A program made the translations under genes and the position numbers. The notes under the pieces were generated by a model that worked only from the letters and a program-made list of their open reading frames with translations, made no database searches and had not been told where the DNA came from. From Gnetum montanum (Eukaryota; Streptophyta; Gnetopsida; Gnetales; Gnetaceae), in the NCBI GenBank assembly GCA_015680685.1, contig MNCI01002098.1:544457-608456 (forward strand): 64,000 bases of DNA, given 5' to 3'. The first letter of the stretch is position 1. Every line of letters begins with the position of its first letter. This document shows, piece by piece, positions 1 through 14,239 of the stretch.

Positions 1-301
1 ATATGTGGTAGCTACTTGCATATTTATAGGCAAATACAAGTAGTGCATCAATGGAGATGCGTTAATGCATTTGGATGCATTAACGAGGATGCATCGATGT
101 AGATAAGTTATAGCAGATGCAACATTAGATCCTACATATAGAAGATATGATGTAGCATCTATGATGTAGCATCCAACTAAGATACATCAACAAGGATGCT
201 ACAATGTCGATGCAATGCAGCATCTATGATGTGGTATCAACGATATAGTATCTATGAAATCTCAACCAATTGATACACTTAACAAAATGATGCTTCATCA
301 T
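1..301 (-). mobile_element. Partial LTR of the TGATGA family
   Basis: The right end reads ...gcttcatca and is followed directly by tatccccacgac (302-313). On the minus strand this is a G-rich polypurine tract beside an LTR start TGATGAAGC, as in the other minus-strand copies of this window. A minus-strand TATA-like CCTATAAATATG lies near 19-30. The stretch between TATA and the LTR end is packed with gatgcat / gatgtagcatc motifs, a decayed version of the palindromic U3 seen in other copies. The internal region of the element is missing: sequence changes to LINE material by about 340. Confidence 0.6.
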
Positions 302-339
302 ATCCCCACGACTTAGCTACCTAACATATAAGGTCTCAT

Positions 340-1790
340 CAATTACTTGATTACTCTTAGATACTAGGTGAAGTTTGCAAAAATGTCTAATAAAAAGCTT
401 TTATTTGTTTCATTGATTTTGCAAAAGCATATGATTCGATTGTTCATACAAAACTATGATTACAGTTACATAAAATTGACCTCCTTTTAGATTTGATTGT
501 TGTAGAAACTTAAAGATTATATGAGGAAGTAATTATCGAAATTACAAATAGCAATTCAAAGAAGAAATTTAAATTCTAGAGCAAATTTGGAGTTAAGAAA
601 ATTTGTCCACTTTCTCTAACTCTCTTTGGTATCTTTATTGATGAAATACAAGAATGGTTATGCAATGGGCAAGGTAGTCATGCCATCGAAATTTAATCCC
701 AAGCAATGAATCTACTTTTATGTTGCCTTGATTTCCACTACCATAGAAGGTATGCAAAATATGTTGCAAAATTTAAAAAATTGTTGTTGTTCATCTAGTC
801 TTCAAGTGAATGTACATAAAACCAAAGTGATGATATTGGATATATGAAATACTTGTGATAACCTTCATTTTGGAGGTACCAATGTGCAAATAGTAGATTC
901 TTTTAAATATTTGAATCTCACTTATATGAACAACTATATACAGGGGAAGCACATTAAATAAAAAATAGTAAGAGGTTTCAAGGCTCTATATGCTTTCAAA
1001 AACAAGTGTAAGGATTTAAGACTCTAGGCTTGGAAGGTTAGAAAACAAATTATTTAGACTATCATCTCTCCTACTATATTGTATGAATGTGTTGTTTTAG
1101 GGCCTAGACTTAGTGCTAAACTTTGGAAAGATATTGAAAAAGTGCAGAAAACTTTTCTTTTTGATGAGTTAAAGGTAAAGATGCAAACATCTTACTCAAT
1201 GGTATTATTTGAATGTGATTTATTATCTTTAGAAGTAGACGCCTTGTTATTAGATACACTCATAGCTTACATATCTCAAAGTAAGATACATTCTCTAAAG
1301 TAGATCTTGAGGAATTGCAAGACTATAGTTGGTATTTTCAAGGGATGCAATGGTTGAAAAAATGGGATATCTCTTAGGAAAACATGTAGCAAAATCCTAA
1401 GCATATTCACCAACTAGTTAAGAAGAAGTTTTTAACCTAGATGTGGTTTAATGTAGAAGGAAGGATATAACTTTATTTACATCATATTAGATCTAATAAA
1501 TTAGATGTATATTCCAATCAAGTACTAAAACGCTATTAGCAAGCTTTGTGTAAGTTCTCATCATCTTAGAATTGAAAGTGGAAGTTGGATTCAACTTCCT
1601 TGAGAAGAGTACATTTGTAAGTTGTGTGGGTCAAGAGCCCTTGAAGATGAGTTACATGTGTTTCTTTCTTAGGTTGTGACTATCCATTTGAGACAATGTT
1701 ACAATTAAAAGCTTGTATGATTTATTTTTGATGCCGACGTTAATGCTTGGTCAATTTGTAGAATCTATCTTTATTTTTCATAAAAATGTA
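340..1790 (+). pseudogene. Decayed L1-type LINE reverse transcriptase
   Basis: Plus-strand translation across frames gives a recognisable plant non-LTR reverse transcriptase. FIDFAKAYDS at about 410-440 matches the IDF-KAFD block, and KICPLSLTLFGIFIDEIQEW at about 598-657 matches the GCPLSP-LF block. ALISTTIEGMQNMLQNL with VNVHKTKVMI follows at about 727-836. The catalytic YADD block just upstream of ALIS has decayed. The C-terminal part at 1079-1303 keeps the W-IEK-QK-FL pattern typical of these proteins. Many stops and frameshifts make it non-functional. No ORF1, endonuclease domain or poly-A tail was identified here. Confidence 0.75.
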
Positions 1791-2965
1791 ATATTTGCCC
1801 AATATATCCTATAGGTCTTCGATTGTAATAAAGTTTCATTTAATTAATTAGTTAAATTTCATAGTAAAGTTGACTTTTCAAATTACCCATCGAGTTCCGA
1901 TCACATCCACCCTGTATTTATGCAAACCTTGTAAACCAAGATTTCAAATGACCTTACCTTTGGCACTCTCCTCCATTTATAAATTTACGTTCCTTTATAT
2001 TCTCCTGGAATCATTGCTTTCTCCAGAATCCCCCGTCCTTAAATGGAAAACGTTGTACGCAAGTATGCATCATTGTTTCAAGAGTTCACATTGTAACGTG
2101 GTTATCCATTGAAAAACAACTCAGAAACATGTCAAACTTTCAAACTTTGACCAGGCTTCGGCACCTTCCGAATCTAAACAAAAATATTTTATTGCATTAT
2201 TCATATTCTAATGCACAGTCATACTTCACTGCAAGGCACTTCGGGCAGCTTGAAATCGATCATTATTCATGAATGCAAAGGGGTGCTTTAAAATCGGCTC
2301 ATGTTCTTCAAACGTGCCAGCCAAACCATGACAGAGTTTGTTGCATTAAAGGTTGCTTCACAAAGAGAAAACCCGCAAAAGTATGGTTCTAACTTTTGAC
2401 TATCAGGATTGAAGTAGCAAGATATGTTCGTCATGACACCTAACCCAACTGCTGTAGCTGGGACCGGTTCTCAGTTTTGTAGCAGCAACTATGCATCAAA
2501 AGAATCCGATTTGTGGAAGCGAGGAATCGAGGATTCGTGATTCTGAACGTGTTTGGGTACGTGTGCCTCAAGAAAAGTGGGGACGGGTTTGTAGCCGGGG
2601 ACGTGATAGAAAAAATTTAAATATGTTAGTTTTTTAAAAAATTAAATCTTATATATCATATAAATACATTGTAAAATATAGAACAATGTAAATCCAAAAT
2701 ATTGTTACACTTTAAAAATTGCACTGAACATTGCAATATCACCATTAAATTGAAGCAAGAAAATTTGCAAAGGTATGGAGGGCATTGAATCCATTTCCTT
2801 ACTCAGGAGCCATGATCTGGCCAAACATATAATTTCTGCAACAACCAAAATGACAGCAATAAACTGAAACCCCTTTGTTACTCAATCCAATATTTCCAAA
2901 AATGAAATTAAGCCTCAAACCTTAACCAAATTTATAACAAATCTGGTAATACTTTTGTTCAACAA

Positions 2966-3015
2966 CTACTTGTGAGTAGCACCCTCGGGACTACCTGTGA
3001 GTAGTGCCATAGGGC
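2966..3015. repeat. Two 25-bp imperfect tandem units
   Basis: Two adjacent units begin ctacttgtgagtag and ctacctgtgagtag and continue with related 3' halves. This is a local duplication with no visible function. Confidence 0.6.
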
Positions 3016-3902
3016 CACATTGAAGATGACCGCATTAAAAAAAGACACAACTTAAACTAGGCACAGCCAGGAACTCACCTCACCTACAATGATCCAAAAC
3101 CTTTCAGACGCTGAAAAATCTGCACTACTCATGATGAAGGGGAAAGTAAAAACAAAGCACCATGAGGTTGCATATGGCCATTGGCCATGTGCTGGTGGGC
3201 TTCGTTGCTTTATGAGCAAACAGATTTTTAAAATAGTTATCCGTCGTCATGTTCATGACCCATGACGATGACCCTGTTTTGTTTGTTTTTTCTTTTTTCA
3301 GCAGAGATATCAGAAAAAGAGCAAAAACCAGCAATGAACAATAAACACGCGTGAATATGTGAGTCATGGCGGAACCTTTGATGCTCCCAAAGGCAGGCAG
3401 GCGAATCCATGCAAATGCAGTGTTTTCCTCGCACGCCCCGTCCAAAACTTGATTTCCGTATGACCCATACTTGCCCCTTCGGCCTTCGGTTACCATAGTG
3501 TTTGTTTATTTATTCATACTCTCTTGTTTTCCGTCTCATTCCGATGCCACTTACCAATGAAATGAAATTTTTGGTATGATTCAGAACAGGAGAAGATATG
3601 TAAGATTTTAATGCAAAATGCAGACTAAGGTAAGGCGACCGTTTCAATGTATAAGTACAAATCCAGACAAAATTTCATTGGAAATTATGAAATACGTACC
3701 CATTGCGAATTTAATACGCTTCTGTACGCGCTCCCGAATCCGACGCGAACGGTTCTTGAAAATTTGTCCGGAATCGCGAATCTCCGGCGCATAGAGCAGC
3801 AAGGACATTAATCTACGTCACTTCATAAGGTTAAGAAGTTTCTGCTGATTTGCATGGATTATTTGTACTCTCTTTTTTACATTTTTTTTTAAATTATTTT
3901 TT

Positions 3903-3975
3903 CTCATTGTAGCTCTGCTATTGTTTTCATGATTTCATGGCCTAATATTGGATTTTTTTCAGAATGAAGAGCATC
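3903..3975 (+). repeat. Stray copy of the glucosidase intron-1/exon-2 unit
   Basis: This 73-bp stretch follows the same plan as the tandem units in intron 1 of the glucosidase about 2.5 kb downstream: ctc..tgtagctctg, a T-rich core, gatttcat, tttttcag, then gaatgaagagca. It resembles a splice acceptor plus the start of exon 2, but the coding sequence does not continue. It could be a remnant of a second gene copy or a dispersed unit. Confidence 0.5.
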
Positions 3976-5867
3976 AAACCTAGATGACAAAGTGCAACCA
4001 AGATCAGCATTCAGCATAAACAATAATAAATTAAGACACTCTACAAACTTGAATTAAAAAAAAAAAAAACAAAAAACAGGTAAAAAAATATGAAGGTGTC
4101 ACTAAAGACAAGAACACAAGATTGATCCGTACAGCAAAGAATCTGGAATTATGAAAATACTGAACTAAAATGTATTGAACTGTCTTTTATTGTCATCAGG
4201 TTGGCGATCTGTTTCCCACAGAATCCCAATGCGGTACCTCCTTCACCAAATCTGAAGGAACTGATTTAGGTGCCAAAAATGCGGTAGCTCCTTAGTGTCT
4301 CCAATTCTAAAGTTGAATCGAAATTTTTCCTTAAAATGTTTCGACTTGCTATCCATTGCCCACAAATGTGTGCAACTCTCTTGATTTGCTACTCATATCA
4401 TCAACAAAGAATTCAAAGTCTTGATTCACTTGCCAGAAAACACCATTTGATTTGGTACCACCTTTAATTTACAGAGGTCTCCAGTTCTCTTAAATTTGGT
4501 TGATTTGGATCTGATATCACAGACCAACAATCCCCAGGTGAAAAAAATAAAAAAGCATCTCTACTTTAAAAGTTCGGTGAGTCATATCTAGTCAATTCCC
4601 TAGATTTGTTCCAATGTCATCGTCCAAGAATCCCGAGCCGCTGCAGAAAATTGAACCCAGAGCCTCTAGTTTAAAAATTTCATCCAATTAAGCCTAAGCA
4701 ATATATGGATTGTCGTCTTTAGGATCAGGCTGAACGTCCTAGCATCGTCTTGTAGCAATCATGATTACTAGTTCAGATTTCTTTCTTCCCATATGATCTG
4801 TCAGAAATGTCATTACATCAAACCTGTGCCTGGAAACATGCTAAACAAAAGCTTTGAAAACGTTCTGCAAGGATTGACATTTGTGCCGGTTCCAAAACCA
4901 TAACAATTTCCGGTTTTTATCATCATCTTCCCCTGGCCATAGCCTTAATTATAACAACAAAAATTTCAGTTTTCTATTGTTTATAATAAATTCACTGGAG
5001 TTTAGAATAAGACTGCATACCATTGGATGTTCTTAACGTGCACGCTAGCATTTTCATCATGGGCGCTGACCAACTTTTCTTGCTGTAACATTAATAATTA
5101 AGACTTGTGCATACAATTCTGTAATTTAAGTCATCATTTTTGGTATCCAAAACTAAAATCTGAACTGATGTCTTTCAATGTTGCCTCATCTTGCATCATG
5201 GTCTTCCTTTCCCCGTCATCCTTCCAAGCATGACAGAAGCCGCAAATTAAAGTTCAACAGCTACAGTTAGACTTTTCATGGTTCTTTGCATATTCGTCGA
5301 CCATTACTCCTGCAAATCAATGCCCCCTAAGGAAGATAATCACCAAATAGATCTTAGCTCAACTTTTTCATTCTCTCGTATTTTTTTATTTTTTATTTTT
5401 GTTTGCCTCTCACAGACTTGCACTGAAATTCTTAATCTGCCTCAAGCATAATTTTAATTTTTAAGAGACTAAAATTTGCAACTATGCCATGTGTGATATG
5501 GCATTTTTTTGCAAATATCTAAACTAGACGCATATTCTAAATCCAGGCATTTCACTTAGTTGGGTTTTTATTACATTCATTCATTCAGGTACCAAACGAT
5601 CTTATTTTTCTACCATCTCTGTCTATAGCTCTAGGATAGCCATTAGGTGAGGATGAATTATACAGGTTACAAGTTTTTAAAACAATAACCCGAAGAAAAA
5701 GTAATAAATTTTAAGTAATAATATTTAAAAATGCACTATCACCGTAAACCGTACACGTTTCACTTGCTTTTGTTTTCTTCCGTTGTTTGTGTATTCGTAT
5801 TTGCGGGCACCCCAGATTCATGCCACACCCTTTTATTTTTGTTTGTTTTCTGCTCAGTTACAAAAAT

Positions 5868-6050
5868 GATAACGTCATTTGATTTGGACCCTTCAAATTT
5901 TAAGGTCCCAAATTTGGATCGCACGGTGGACGCCTTTTCTTGATGTTTTCTTATTTGACGATGATGCTTTTGTTCAAACTTGAAACGACAGTGATGACGA
6001 TGTCAAGCATGGCCCTTGAAACGACAGTGATGACGATGTCAAGCATGGCC
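5868..6050 (+). promoter_or_regulatory. TGACG-rich upstream region with 36-bp duplication
   Basis: The 200-390 bp before the glucosidase start codon contain CGTCA at 5873-5877 and TGACG at 5956-5960, 5995-5999 and 6031-6035. Pairs of TGACG are the core of plant as-1-like elements bound by TGA-class bZIP factors. The last two lie in a perfect 36-bp tandem duplication (5979-6014 and 6015-6050, beginning cttgaaacgacagtgatgac). No convincing TATA box was found between here and 6256. The link to the gene is inferred from position only. Confidence 0.4.
5979..6050. repeat. Perfect 36-bp tandem duplication
   Basis: Two identical adjacent 36-bp units, each ending aagcatggcc and each containing TGACG. 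There is no N between them, so this is less suspect as an assembly artefact than the duplications at 9389 and 29041. Confidence 0.9.
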
Positions 6051-6255
6051 GACTTTGTACAGGAAAGTGTTGCTTTCACCATAAAATGTGGCATTTGTAT
6101 TCCTGGAATCAGGGATTTGTTGATGGCTCAAGAAAAGCTCATCAAGTAGGAGAACAGTTGATACCCTTGCACAGCCTAACAACAGAACTGAGGAACTGCT
6201 TTCATTAGTTTTGTCGGAGGAAGAAGGGAAGCATTATCGTCTGCCTGCAGCAGTC

Positions 6256-9869
<3,614 letters not shown>

Positions 9870-10789
9870 TGTCAACAACATTTGTCTTTTTTAATGAAAA
9901 TTATGCCTGAATAGCAGGTGGTGGTGGTTCTGCATTAAGATATTCAATAGTGACTGTCAACGAGATATGTGCAGATCAATATTAAAAGAGTTTTATATTG
10001 AGGCTTCGTTTCCTATGGAGTCGTTGGGAATTTTTTTGAAAGGAGAGAATAAAGAACTATAAGATGAAATAGAAGATCATCACATATAAGGTTAACACAA
10101 GGAAAGTGTGTGGAAATTTGTTTATGTGAACGTGGACTTGCATAGCAAAATTTATATGTGATCTCAGAAGCCCGCAGGTTGACATCCAAGTTAAGGCCCC
10201 TTTGATCCGCAGAATGTAATTCAATTTCCGTCATTTCATTCCTCATAATTTCTCCATCATCAATGTAAGATACAATAGGGTATTTTTTTCCGTAAACAAG
10301 GTTATTTTATAATGTATGAGCGCTTGTTACCTATGCAATAACATTCAGTTTTGGTCCGTTATTTCTTTGCCCGGATACATCTCATCCGTGCTTAAATAAA
10401 CCTCCTGTTTTGCAAGGTATAAATCCTTAAGATTGATTTTTCTTGGGTCTGTCCCAAACTCAATGTTGACTATAATTATAAAATATTCAGAGTGCATTAT
10501 AGACTTAAGCATGGAAAGCAAAAACTATACAATTTTAAGATGTCTTCTTTGGTGTACAGTCTTATAACTGATATTTTAATAACTGATATTTTTGAAAAAT
10601 CAATGAACAGAAAATTAATGGCTAGTAGGGAGGATGGCAAAAGAATTTAAAGTAGCAATAGAAAGTTGTTACATAATACTCACATCTCTAAAATTATGAG
10701 AAATTGGTAGCACATATTCTGCATCATTGTTACTTTGCCATTTAATGTTAATCTTACATTGATAATCTCTGCCATTAGCTATAGGTGCT
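9870..10789. other. Region 3' of the glucosidase, nothing identified
   Basis: The stretch follows the stop codon and holds the presumed 3' UTR, with no convincing AATAAA immediately after the stop. Beyond about 10000 it is AT-rich with no coding potential or recognisable element. Confidence 0.5.
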
Positions 10790-11400
10790 TGTTAACATTA
10801 GTTCTAATTTTTGAATTAACATTGTTTTTGTCACAACAGATTTTCCTCAAGAGCTATTTGTTTGGATTGTTCAATAATTCCTATAGTATAAGTAAAACAA
10901 TTCCCTGAAGTTTTATTCTTCTTTGGTTTCTTTATTGTCATTTGATCAGTTTTATCATTGATATCAATTTGATTTATCAACTTCACATTGATTTTTCATA
11001 TCTTCAACTTCAATTTGTTTTTCCTTTACCTTGTCAATTTTTTTGTTCATAGAAAATAACAAGCATTAAAAAAATATCCTTCACAATAATAAAAGTTACA
11101 AGAATTAGGAAGATTATAATATGTGATTGGTTGAATATAAGTCTTTTTACCAACTTGTAATGTCAATTCTTTCTTTATAGTAAAGAATATTAATTTCAAC
11201 ACAACTCATAAAATTTCTTTAAAAAATTTATAATAACCAAAATCTTGCATTAGAATCCCCAACACAAACACAGTGCAATCTTTAATGTCACTTTTGGATC
11301 ATGTGAGGCCTACTAAAAAGCATTAAATACCAAAAATATTTCTTTGACATTCAAAATGTTCAATTCTTAAGGTTTTTTGTTTGTTGGAACCTGAAAATAC
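10790..11400 (-). pseudogene. Probable LINE ORF1 (zinc-knuckle gag-like) relic
   Basis: The minus-strand reading contains ELTLQVGKKTYIQPITYYN followed by LPNSCNFYYCEGYFFNAC (roughly 11040-11180). This matches the plan of plant L1 ORF1 proteins, in which a Q-I-YYNLP-C segment precedes a CCHC knuckle. A lysine-rich tail follows. It is badly interrupted. It could belong to the same LINE class as 340-1790, but the orientation differs. Confidence 0.45.
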
Positions 11401-11505
11401 TTGTAATATATGTACACCATAAGATATATAGTCCAATTACAACTTTATAACTCAACATTGACTACTAGGATCCAAACCATGACTTGGAGCTGTCAAATCA
11501 AGATT

Positions 11506-13028
11506 TTTACATAGGATATAACTCATAATGCGCCATAGGTTCATGAGACATTAGGTTAGGATTACATAACTTAACTTTACCATGGTACATAACCTTAACT
11601 TATCCATAACTTGAGCTCTAGACCTCCATGTAATGTCTTGTTTGACCCATCAAGGATCATGTAATTAATCACAAATAAAAATACAAATATACTGAACAAA
11701 TACCACCAATTCAATCCCATGGTTCTTGTCTTAGCAATCTCAAAGCTTAGTAGCATATGAAATAACGTTAACAAAATATACCACATAACAAATTATCATT
11801 TGGAATTAATCACTAAACATTAAACATATCATATTGAAAGCATTATATAATCAAATGACCCAACACAATTTACATAAACAACACTAAAACATAAAAAGCA
11901 TAGTAAACACATAGTGTAGTGAACATGACAACCTATGAGGGTATTATAGATAAAGTACTCTATTAAAATTATTTAATGAGAAGTATTAGACTCACACGTA
12001 GGTATCAAACTTGAGGAAACCAATTCAATGATAGAAGCAAGACATGTATAAGTCATTATATATAACCTATCTAAGAAACAAAGCTTGTGAGATTCTTATA
12101 GTATATGTCCAATGGTGATTGTCAAAATTGAAATCCCATTATATTCAAAAATTGATAAATCATGTGGTCAAAGAGGACTTAGAAGTTTGAAAGTAAAAAA
12201 ATATGAATGAGTTTAATCATGATCCATTTCTTCGAAAGAAGGATGAGAGGGTCTATGATGTTCAAGAAGAAGATTCACTTTAGGATGTGATTCAACAAAA
12301 GATATAGTTGATGCAATAATTATTGCTAAACATATTAGCAAAGTTTAACAAAATATGTGATGTGGTTGATGAGAAATTTACCACCATATTGAAAATCATG
12401 AAGGTAAAAAATGAGTAGGTAAAAGAAATAGTCATGAAGTATAAGTATGACAAAAAAAAAGGAAAAAGAAGGATATTTATAGGTAGAAGGGTAAGAAAAC
12501 TATTGTGGAAAAGGTGTTTGGTTTTGAATCAATATGATGGTTGTGACATCTATTAATATGAACATCCAAAAGGGGCTTATCTAGTCATCTTTCATATAAT
12601 TGCAGTAGTCCAAGAATAAGGTGTGTATGTTCTCAATCCTACATTTGTTAAAAAGTTGATGCTAAGAGGGTTGCCATGTTCATAGGGAAATTACAAAAAA
12701 TTTACCAACCATAATATTATTCAAATGGGATACTTTCACAACCTTAAAAATGGTATTAGAAGTAGTGATAAATCCCACACTTATGGGAAATGCCATGATT
12801 AGGACAATCATACTCATACTACTATCCAAATCCTTATAATTGGTATGTGCAACAACCTATTTCTTTTATAGGTCTAGCCTCTCGACAACATCATCACTAC
12901 TACCCTCCTAAATATCACCAACTAGCTATCCTACACACAAAATTATTATTTTATGCTCTTCATCCACACACTAATCCTTTACCTTCTATTCCTCCACCAC
13001 CAATACAAGATAAATTATCATCCTAACC
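11506..13028 (+). repeat. Chimeric repeat R1, copy 1, with plus-strand gag fragment
   Basis: The sequence matches 55132-56735 in the same orientation over its whole length. Shared anchors include acataggatataactcataatg, caatggtgattgtcaaaattga and atcaccaactagctat. The first 650 bp are unclassified. From about 12290 the plus strand carries a decayed gag C-terminus, including YEHPKG and a linker with YHQLAI-type sequence, related to the minus-strand gag of E1-E3. The match ends at aaattatcatcc, where copy 1 meets the E4 LTR. The unit is probably the 5' part of a related element or a chimeric derivative. Confidence 0.65.
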
Positions 13029-13985
13029 TCATGAGTAGCAGGTATCCCATACACCCAACTATATGAATCACAATCATGCATTAGCGATCCGGTTGAATTT
13101 TGTAAACTTAGCTCTTAAGTGTGCCTATAGACAAAGACTATGACTAAAGGAAATGTATGATCATTGTCTTTCTAACTCTCACTTGTGTATGCTCTTATGT
13201 GTGGTTAAGTGTTGGGTGGAAAGATGAATGGTTGATAATTACAATTCTAACTATTTAACGGTTCCAAAGCTAACTATCCTAACATAAGTATTCATACCCA
13301 CTTGTCATAGACATCTTGAACTCATATTAACACTATTGAGTTACTACATGACAATTATTGGGCAATGGTTGATAATTACAATTCTAACTATTTAATGGTT
13401 CCAAAGCTAACTATCCTAACATCAGTATTCGTACCCACTTGTTGTACACATCTTGAACTCATATTAATGCTATTGAGTTACTAAGTGACAATTACTAGGC
13501 ATACCAAATGATCACTATTGGGATTGTTAAGCATTATACGTTATGCTCAAAGAGGTTGTACTTATGTGTTCATTATTGATAACTTTAGTTATTATAACAT
13601 GGAATGTAAAATGCACTTAGAGTAAAGTGCTAATTAAGAGAGATTAATCCAATCTAAGTGCTACAATGGATGTCAGAAATCTCATCTTTATTATTGTTCA
13701 CATCAAAGTGTACAGGTACATGATGCTCGAATAAAGATCTATACGATCTCTTAATTCATACTATGGGCGCTCAAATGAAAAATATTCTAACTCTAGAAAC
13801 AAAAAACTATAAGAGCTTCACTACATTATTGAATTAACATGTCATAAATGTGAAGGGTACATGCATTTATATAGGGTTGACTTACATCTATATCAATGCA
13901 TTTGCATTGATGCATGTGACCATGTGACGAAGAGAATACATCAACGCATGCCTGTTGTTGCAACTAGTTGAACTACACTTCATCA
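13029..13985 (-). mobile_element. E4 3' LTR
   Basis: On the plus strand it begins catgagtagcaggtatccc (a decayed TGATGAG...GGTACC end) and finishes cttcatca at 13985. It is followed by the polypurine complement tacccccatgattg (13986-13999). A minus-strand TATA (CTATATAAAT, 13865-13874) and a near-palindrome atcaatgcatttgcattgat (13892-13911) lie in U3. Its 957 bp exceed the 820-880 bp of sister LTRs because of an internal 137-bp duplication. Confidence 0.8.
13227..13499. repeat. 137-bp tandem duplication inside the E4 LTR
   Basis: Two adjacent units, each starting aatggttgataattacaatt, at 13227-13363 and 13364-13499, differ at a handful of positions. They lie in R/U5 and account for the extra LTR length. 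Confidence 0.85.
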
Positions 13986-14239
13986 TACCCCCATGATTGA
14001 TTGAAAACTCATTCTTGAGTGAAAAAAATAGGATTGAGCTTCTTACAAAATTTGGGAAAGTACGGAATTTATTAATTGAAACAATAGACAAATAGACAAG
14101 CTAAATGAATTTGTGTGCCATATTGTACAAAATTACAAACTAGTGTCCATGACAACAAAATTGGATACTCTTACAAAAATTATAGTAGGTTTCTTTAGAC
14201 TACCGAAGATGAGTGAACTTTCAAATAGTACCTGGAGAT

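Larger units (their letters stand above)
1800..5850. other. Unassigned intergenic DNA upstream of the glucosidase
   Basis: No gene could be supported. Short open frames (for example 1870-2112 + and 3125-3496 -) show no recognisable domain. The stretch is less AT-rich than the transposon region and holds two CpG-containing patches near 2510-2610 and 3715-3800, a pair of 25-bp imperfect repeats, a stray copy of the glucosidase intron-1 repeat unit, and an A-rich run near 4055-4075. It may contain distal regulatory sequence or old unclassified repeats. Confidence 0.5.

Noticed and set aside
3125-3496. Minus-strand 123-codon open frame
   Set aside because: No recognisable domain, composition unlike the glucosidase, and a second overlapping frame of similar quality.
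5731-6149. Two short open frames upstream of the glucosidase as uORFs or an extra exon
   Set aside because: No similarity to GH1 N-termini; exon 1 with its signal peptide is complete at 6256, and the second frame owes its repeats to the 36-bp duplication.
6211-6255. Upstream non-ATG start for the glucosidase
   Set aside because: The ATG at 6256 has a good context and directly precedes a hydrophobic signal peptide; the added residues would disrupt it.
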